64,000 nt of DNA, from contig NZ_JADBEM010000001.1 of assembly GCF_014873875.1 (NCBI RefSeq), positions 8,308,001-8,372,000 of the forward strand, in the 5' to 3' direction. The notes under the pieces are model-generated. The model saw only the letters and a list, made by a program, of their open reading frames with translations. It was not told where the DNA came from and searched no databases. This DNA is from Actinopolymorpha pittospori. GTDB taxonomy: Bacteria > Actinomycetota > Actinomycetes > Propionibacteriales > Actinopolymorphaceae. Numbering within the stretch: position 1 is the stretch's first letter; each line of letters opens with the position of its first letter. This document shows, piece by piece, positions 59,610 to 64,000 of this stretch. The translations under genes and the position numbers were made by a program.

Positions 59610-61432
59610 GCACTGCCCTTCTCGATGCTGATGCCCTTGAAGTAGAAGAAGTCCGGCGCGGCGCGCAGTTCCAACCCCTTGACGGTGGGGCGAACGGCGT
59701 ACATCGCGTCCTGCCACATCAGCGGGAAGTACAGGAACTGCTCGTCGCGCAACTTCGCAGCTTGCTTGAAGAGCTGGAGCTGCGCGGCTTCGTCTCGGGT
59801 CGCGGACGCCTGCGTCACGAGCTGGCCGATCTGCTTGGAGGGCGCGGTCGCCTTGGTCGCCAGGATCGCGTCGAGCTGCTGGTTGCGCTGGACCGGCGTG
59901 AGCTCGGAGTCGCTCTCGATCTGCTGGTAGCGGGCCCAGTCGGCCGCCGGGAGGCTGAGCTTCTGGACGTCCTTCGGCCCCCACAGGACTCCGACCATCA
60001 CCGGCCAGGTGTGCAGTCCGGCGAAGGTACCGAAGTAGAAGCCGATGTAGTCGCCCGTCTGGACCTTCCAGCGGCGCTCGACGTAGGTGCCGGACTCCAC
60101 GATGTCGGCCCTGGCCTGGATGCCGAGGTTCTTCTTCCAGGAGTCGATGACCACATCGACCATCGGCGACTGGGTACCGGCCAGGATGCGGACGGTCGGC
60201 AGTCCCTTGCCACCGGGGTAGCCCGCCTGCGCGAGGAGCTGCCGTGCCTCCTCGACGTTCTCCCGCACCGCGAGGCTCGGGTCCCAGCCGGGTGTGTCGT
60301 CGACGACCAGGGACGTCGCAGGCCGCAGTCCGGGGCCGATCTTGGCGAGGTCGGCCCGCCCCGCGGACAGCGCGAGTGCCCGCCGGACCCGCACGTCGTC
60401 CAGGGCGGGGTTCTCGCTGCGCAGCTTGGCGAGGTAGCTGATGGAGTACGTCGGCACCGAGCGCAGCTGCTTGGACAGCTCCGGGTCGTTCTTGAACCGG
60501 AGCGCGTCGGCGTCGGTGACCCCCACGATGTCGACCTCGCCGTTCTCGTACGGAACGGTGGCGGTTCCCGTCGCGACGGCCTCCGTCAGCGTGATCTCGA
60601 TGCGGGTCAGGAAGACCTTCCCCCGGTCCCAGTAGTTCTCGTTGGGGACGAGCGTCATCGAGGAGTTCTGCGTCCAGGTGGAGAGCTTGAACGGACCGTT
60701 GGACACGAGGGTGCCGGGGTTCTGCCACTCCTTCGGCTGCGCCTCCACCGTGTCCATGTGCAGCGGGAGCATCGCCGGGTGGGTCAGCCCGAGGAGGAAG
60801 CCGGGGTTGGGGTTCTTCAGGGTCAGGACGAGCTCGTGGTCGCCGCTCGCCTTCACCCCGACCTGCGACCAGTCGGTGAGCGTCCCGGCGAGGTGCTCCT
60901 CGGCACCCTTGATCCCGGTCGCCGCCTGGTAGGAGTTGGCACCCATGGTGGTGCCGCCGGCCGCGGCCGAGCTCGGTGTGAACAGCCGCTTCAGGGTCCG
61001 TTCGAAGTCCGACGCGACGACGGGATCGCCGTTGGACCACTTCGCCGTCGTACGGAGTTGGAAGGTGTAGACGAGTCCGTCCGGCGAGATCGTCCACCGC
61101 TCCGCGACCGCCGGGATGACGTCGCTGCCCTTGGAGTTCTGCGAGACCAGCCCCTCGAAGACGCCACGCAGGGCGAGCCACATGCCGTCGGTGATGACCT
61201 GCGGGTCGATCACCGCGAAGTTGGGGAAGCCGAGCCGCATCACCTGGGTGGGCTTGCCGTCGCCGGATCCATCGCCCCCGGGGTCGGTGCCGGCACCGCT
61301 TTCTTCGAAGATCGAGCAGCCGCTGAGCACACCCGCTCCGGCCGCGATGGTGAGGAAGCTGGCGCCGCGCAGGATCTCACGTCGGCTCGGGCCAGAAGCG
61401 GCCATGCCGCGGGAGCGGTCACGCTCGAACAT
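59606..61432 (-). CDS. solute-binding lipoprotein of family 5 (Opp/Dpp type)
   Basis: A 608-residue extracytoplasmic binding protein. A twin-arginine signal SRREIL (16-21) is followed by a hydrophobic run and the lipobox LSGC at Cys39. Cluster C signatures are RWTISPDGLVYTFQLR, KWSNGDPVVASDFERTLKRL, LVSNGPFKL and RVRRALALSAGRADLAKIG. It delivers a peptide- or oligosaccharide-like ligand to the permeases. It leads an eight-gene operon in which almost every start overlaps or touches the previous stop. The operator at 61468 lies 36 bases before its ATG. Confidence 0.93.
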   Translation of the reverse strand: MFERDRSRGMAASGPSRREILRGASFLTIAAGAGVLSGCSIFEESGAGTDPGGDGSGDGKPTQVMRLGFPNFAVIDPQVITDGMWLALRGVFEGLVSQNSKGSDVIPAVAERWTISPDGLVYTFQLRTTAKWSNGDPVVASDFERTLKRLFTPSSAAAGGTTMGANSYQAATGIKGAEEHLAGTLTDWSQVGVKASGDHELVLTLKNPNPGFLLGLTHPAMLPLHMDTVEAQPKEWQNPGTLVSNGPFKLSTWTQNSSMTLVPNENYWDRGKVFLTRIEITLTEAVATGTATVPYENGEVDIVGVTDADALRFKNDPELSKQLRSVPTYSISYLAKLRSENPALDDVRVRRALALSAGRADLAKIGPGLRPATSLVVDDTPGWDPSLAVRENVEEARQLLAQAGYPGGKGLPTVRILAGTQSPMVDVVIDSWKKNLGIQARADIVESGTYVERRWKVQTGDYIGFYFGTFAGLHTWPVMVGVLWGPKDVQKLSLPAADWARYQQIESDSELTPVQRNQQLDAILATKATAPSKQIGQLVTQASATRDEAAQLQLFKQAAKLRDEQFLYFPLMWQDAMYAVRPTVKGLELRAAPDFFYFKGISIEKGSA

Positions 61433-61467
61433 GGGTGCCCCCAGGGGTTCTCGGGCTGGCGTCTGAA

Positions 61468-61485
61468 TTACGGTCCTGACCGTAG
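61468..61485. promoter_or_regulatory. operator copy 2 of the TACGGTC-N2-GACCGTA palindrome
   Basis: TTACGGTCCTGACCGTAG, a perfect 7-2-7 inverted repeat, immediately upstream of the transport operon. Confidence 0.75.
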
Positions 61486-61634
61486 GACTCGCTCTCCACC
61501 GGTGTCAATGGCGTGGTCGCGACCATCGCTCCCGAACGGCAACCGCTTCCCGACGAGGATGTGACCGGACCGGTCGAGTCCGGCTCCGGCCCACGGTCGG
61601 CGCTCCGCACGTTGACGCTGCGACACATCGCTAG

Positions 61635-61652
61635 ATACGGTCTTGACCGTTA
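61635..61652. promoter_or_regulatory. operator copy 3 of the TACGGTC-N2-GACCGTA palindrome
   Basis: ATACGGTCTTGACCGTTA, a near-perfect copy in the same divergent region, upstream of the epimerase operon. It contains TTGACC, which could also be a -35 box for rightward transcription. Confidence 0.75.
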
Positions 61653-61769
61653 ATGTGGGGACGTATTCGCCTGCCCGGCAGGATGCGCGAAACCTCCGCG
61701 CGCGTCGTCGTCGCGACGAGAATGAGCGGCGGAAGGCGGCGGGGACCAGGCGCGGGAAGGAAGACCAGG

Positions 61770-62792
61770 GTGTTCGACTCCGACGAAGAACTGGAACAAC
61801 GGTTGGCCGAACCCCCTCCCCGGCTGGTCGCGGACCTCGCCGGGATGGACGGCGACCTCGTGGTCCTCGGTGCGGGCGGAAAGATGGGGCCGAGCCTGTG
61901 CCACCTCGCCCGACGCGGACTCGACGCGGCCGGGCGTTCCGACGTGGAGGTCGTCGCCGTCTCCCGGTGGAGCGACCCCGAGGTCGAGAAGGGGCTGCGC
62001 GAACGCGGCGTACGGACCGTGCGCTTCGACCTGTCCCCCGACGCCGATCTGGCGGGCCTGCCGGACGCCGGAAACGTCGTCTACATGGTCGGCGCGAAGT
62101 TCGGTTCCGCGGCCGCGCCGGCGCAGACCTGGGCGGTCAACGCGTTCCTTCCCGCCGCGGTGGCGCGCCGCTACGCCGACGCCCGGATCGCGGCGTTCTC
62201 CACCGGCAACGTCTATCCGCTGGTCCCGGTCGCCGACGGCGGCTGCACCGAGGACCATCGGCCCGACCCGGTGGGTGAGTACGCCATGTCCTGCCTCGGC
62301 CGCGAGCGCGCGTTCGAGTACGCCAGTGAGCGGCACGGCACCCGCGTGACGTTGCTGCGGCTCAACTACGCCGTCGACCTGCGCTACGGCGTTCTCGCCG
62401 ACGTCGCACGGAGCGTCCACGCCGGTGAGCCGGTCGACGTCACCACCGGGCACGTCAACGTCGTCTGGCAGGCCTACGCCAACGAGGTCGCGCTCCGCTC
62501 GCTCCTGCATGCGGCCAGCCCGGCGGTGGCGCTGAACGTCACCGGCCCGGAGACGCTCTCCGTACGCCGTCTCGCCGCCCGTTTCGGCCAACTCCTCGAC
62601 GCGTCGCCGGTCATCGCCGGTGAGGAGGCGCCGACCGCGCTGTTGTCCGACGCCACCCGCTGCCACGCGCTCTTCGGCTACCCCGAACTCTCCGTCGGCG
62701 CGCTGGTGGAGGCACAGGCCGCCTGGATACGGAAGGGCGGCACCCTGTGGGACAAGCCGACCAAGTTCCAGCGCCGGGACGGGCGGTTCTGA
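61770..62792 (+). CDS. NAD(P)-dependent epimerase/dehydratase family protein
   Basis: A 340-residue extended-SDR-type protein. VVLGAGGKMGPSLCHLA is the cofactor loop and FSTGNVYPLVPVADGG the active-site strand; the usual YxxxK is replaced in this region by YAMSCLGRERAFE, so the classical Lys is not obvious and the chemistry may differ. GTG 61770 is preceded by GGAAGGAAG; upstream starts add a basic junk-like leader that would begin at the operator. It leads a run with an aldolase and a hydroxyacid dehydrogenase. Confidence 0.78.
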   Translation: MFDSDEELEQRLAEPPPRLVADLAGMDGDLVVLGAGGKMGPSLCHLARRGLDAAGRSDVEVVAVSRWSDPEVEKGLRERGVRTVRFDLSPDADLAGLPDAGNVVYMVGAKFGSAAAPAQTWAVNAFLPAAVARRYADARIAAFSTGNVYPLVPVADGGCTEDHRPDPVGEYAMSCLGRERAFEYASERHGTRVTLLRLNYAVDLRYGVLADVARSVHAGEPVDVTTGHVNVVWQAYANEVALRSLLHAASPAVALNVTGPETLSVRRLAARFGQLLDASPVIAGEEAPTALLSDATRCHALFGYPELSVGALVEAQAAWIRKGGTLWDKPTKFQRRDGRF

Positions 62793-63850
62793 TGGCACCC
62801 GCGCTGCCCGCTCCCGAGGCGAGCCTGCTCGCCCGCGGCTGCGTGATCCCCGCCCACCCGCTGGCCCTGACCGTGGACCGGCGGCTCGACGAGCGCCGGC
62901 AACGTGCTCTCACCCGTTACTATGCGGCCGCCGGAGCGGGCGGCGTCGCCATCGGCGTGCACACCACGCAGTTCGCGATCCGCTCCGCCGGGCTGCTCCA
63001 GCCGGTCCTCGAACTCGCCGCCGAGACCGTGGCCGAGGCCGCCGCCGACCGGCCGTTCCTACGCATCGCCGGCGCGGTCGGCGACGTCCAGCAGGCGGTC
63101 CGGGAGGCCGAGCTCGCCGCCGGACTGGGCTACCACGCCGTCCTCCTCGGGCCGGCGGTCTCCGGCGAGCTCGACGAGCAGGACCTGCTGTTGCGGGCCA
63201 AGGCCGTCGGCGAGGTGTTGCCGGTCTTCGGGTTCTACCTGCAGCAAGCGGTCGGAGGGCGCTACCTCTCCCGCGCCTTCTGGCGCGACCTCGCCGACCT
63301 GCCGTGCGTGGTGGCGGCGAAGATCGCGCCGTTCGACCGCTACCGCACGCTGGAGGCGGTCCGCGGGATCGCGGAGGCCGACCGGGGCAGCGAGGTCGCT
63401 CTCTACACCGGCAACGACGACACCATCGTCACCGACCTGCTCGCGCCCGTGTCCGCGGAGGTCGGCGGCCAGATGGTGCAGCGCCGGATCGTCGGCGGAC
63501 TGCTCGGACAGTGGGCGGTCTGGACCCGCCACGCCGTCCGGATGCTCGACCGCGTACGCAGCGCGTGGGACGGCGACGACGCCGAACTCCGCGCTCTGCT
63601 GGCCGAGAGCTCCCGCGTCACCGAGGCCAACGCCGCCGTCTTCGACGCGGCCAACGGGTTCGCTGGCTGCATCGCGGGCGTCCACGAGGTGCTGCGCCGG
63701 CAGGGCCTGCTCGAGGGCACCTGGTGCCTCGACCCGCACGAACGCCTCTCTCCCGGCCAGGCCGCCGAGATCGCGCGCGTCTGCGCGGCCTATCCCGAGC
63801 TCACCGACGACGAGTTCGTCGCGGCGCACCTGGACGAGTGGCTGCGGTGA
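62792..63850 (+). CDS. dihydrodipicolinate synthase-family (DapA-like) protein
   Basis: A 352-residue class I aldolase/hydro-lyase-like protein. PAHPLALTVDRRLDERRQRALTRYY and AGAGGVAIGVHTTQF match the N-terminal DapA pattern, and the presumed Schiff-base lysine is K177 in CVVAAKIAPF. It is longer than DapA, with a C-terminal helical extension of about 60 residues. In catabolic clusters such enzymes split or dehydrate keto-deoxy sugar acids. It starts on the previous stop (TGATG). Confidence 0.82.
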   Translation: MAPALPAPEASLLARGCVIPAHPLALTVDRRLDERRQRALTRYYAAAGAGGVAIGVHTTQFAIRSAGLLQPVLELAAETVAEAAADRPFLRIAGAVGDVQQAVREAELAAGLGYHAVLLGPAVSGELDEQDLLLRAKAVGEVLPVFGFYLQQAVGGRYLSRAFWRDLADLPCVVAAKIAPFDRYRTLEAVRGIAEADRGSEVALYTGNDDTIVTDLLAPVSAEVGGQMVQRRIVGGLLGQWAVWTRHAVRMLDRVRSAWDGDDAELRALLAESSRVTEANAAVFDAANGFAGCIAGVHEVLRRQGLLEGTWCLDPHERLSPGQAAEIARVCAAYPELTDDEFVAAHLDEWLR

Positions 63851-64000
63851 GCGGTCCAGGTCGCCCAGGCGCCGCGGCACCTCCGCCCGACGGCCTGAAG
63901 GTGAAGGTGGCCGTCGCCCTGCCGCCGGAGCTGCGCGAGATGTTCTTCCCGGCCGCCCACTGGTCCCGGCTGGTCGACGCGTACGAGACGACCCTCGTTC
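63847..64000 (+). CDS. 2-hydroxyacid dehydrogenase-like protein, 5' end only
   Basis: The first 51 codons of a gene that leaves the window. GTG 63847 overlaps the preceding stop as GTGA. The visible sequence (KVAVALPPELREMFFPAAHW) resembles the N-terminus of D-isomer-specific 2-hydroxyacid dehydrogenases of actinomycete sugar clusters, but no catalytic residue is in view, so the call is provisional. It continues the epimerase/aldolase operon. Confidence 0.5.
   Translation, partial: MSGPGRPGAAAPPPDGLKVKVAVALPPELREMFFPAAHWSRLVDAYETTLV

Noticed and set aside
58725..61181. 818-codon frame reading through from the binding-protein region into the oxidoreductase
   Set aside because: Only the last 294 codons are real; the upstream part is an out-of-frame shadow of the binding-protein gene, whose own frame has a Tat lipoprotein signal and full family motifs.
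61653..61769. Longer N-terminus for the epimerase from ATG 61653
   Set aside because: That codon touches the operator, has no ribosome binding site and gives a basic, repetitive leader; GTG 61770 has a good site.

Overview
The window is high-GC DNA with many GTG starts, twin-arginine (Tat) lipoprotein signals and the clgR-cinA-pgsA and lhr gene sets typical of Actinobacteria. It is most likely a soil actinomycete of the Propionibacteriales type (Kribbella or Actinopolymorpha-like); the genus is an inference from gene content only. About 52 protein genes can be supported. I saw no rRNA, tRNA, CRISPR array, transposase or integrase. Several gene junctions overlap as ATGA, GTGA or TGATG, which shows tightly coupled operons.

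Layout. 1-12.1 kb is a cell-wall polymer locus: two TagF/TarL-like poly(alditol phosphate) polymerases (the first cut by the window edge), a fused cytidylyltransferase/SDR that should make CDP-ribitol, a TarS-like glycosyltransferase, all four dTDP-L-rhamnose genes (rfbC on +, rfbA-rfbB-rmlD on -) and a methyltransferase. 12.3-14.3 kb holds a SigE-type ECF sigma factor with a membrane-anchored beta-propeller partner. 14.3-23.1 kb holds a small secreted protein, an AraC regulator, the giant helicase Lhr, and a MarR-type regulator with a GT1 glycosyltransferase behind a near-perfect 48-bp palindrome. 23.3-27.0 kb is divergent glpD/glpK. 27.1-32.5 kb holds a nitroreductase, an SGNH hydrolase overlapping an endonuclease VIII-like glycosylase, and the conserved rimO-pgsA-cinA-clgR run. 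32.5-37.3 kb holds a DUF2975/XRE pair with three operator-like repeats, a uronate catabolism pair, and an XRE regulator divergent from an SDR. 37.4-48.8 kb holds ftsK, a P450, a glucarate-dehydratase-like enolase, a serine hydrolase, PadR with two permease-prefix proteins, and two paralogous four-helix proteins coupled to a multicopper oxidase.

The most interesting part is 48.8-64 kb. Two divergent DegT/StrS aminotransferases are followed by an eight-gene, nearly gapless operon: solute-binding lipoprotein, Gfo/Idh oxidoreductase, two Opp-type permeases, two ATPases, a NodB-like deacetylase and a Tat-exported alpha/alpha-barrel-like protein. Divergent from it is an epimerase, DapA-like aldolase and 2-hydroxyacid dehydrogenase run that leaves the window. 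Both divergent promoter regions carry the same 16-bp palindrome (consensus TACGGTCNTGACCGTA, three copies), so I infer one regulon for uptake and breakdown of an unusual, probably amino- or N-acyl-modified, sugar. The substrate cannot be named from sequence alone.
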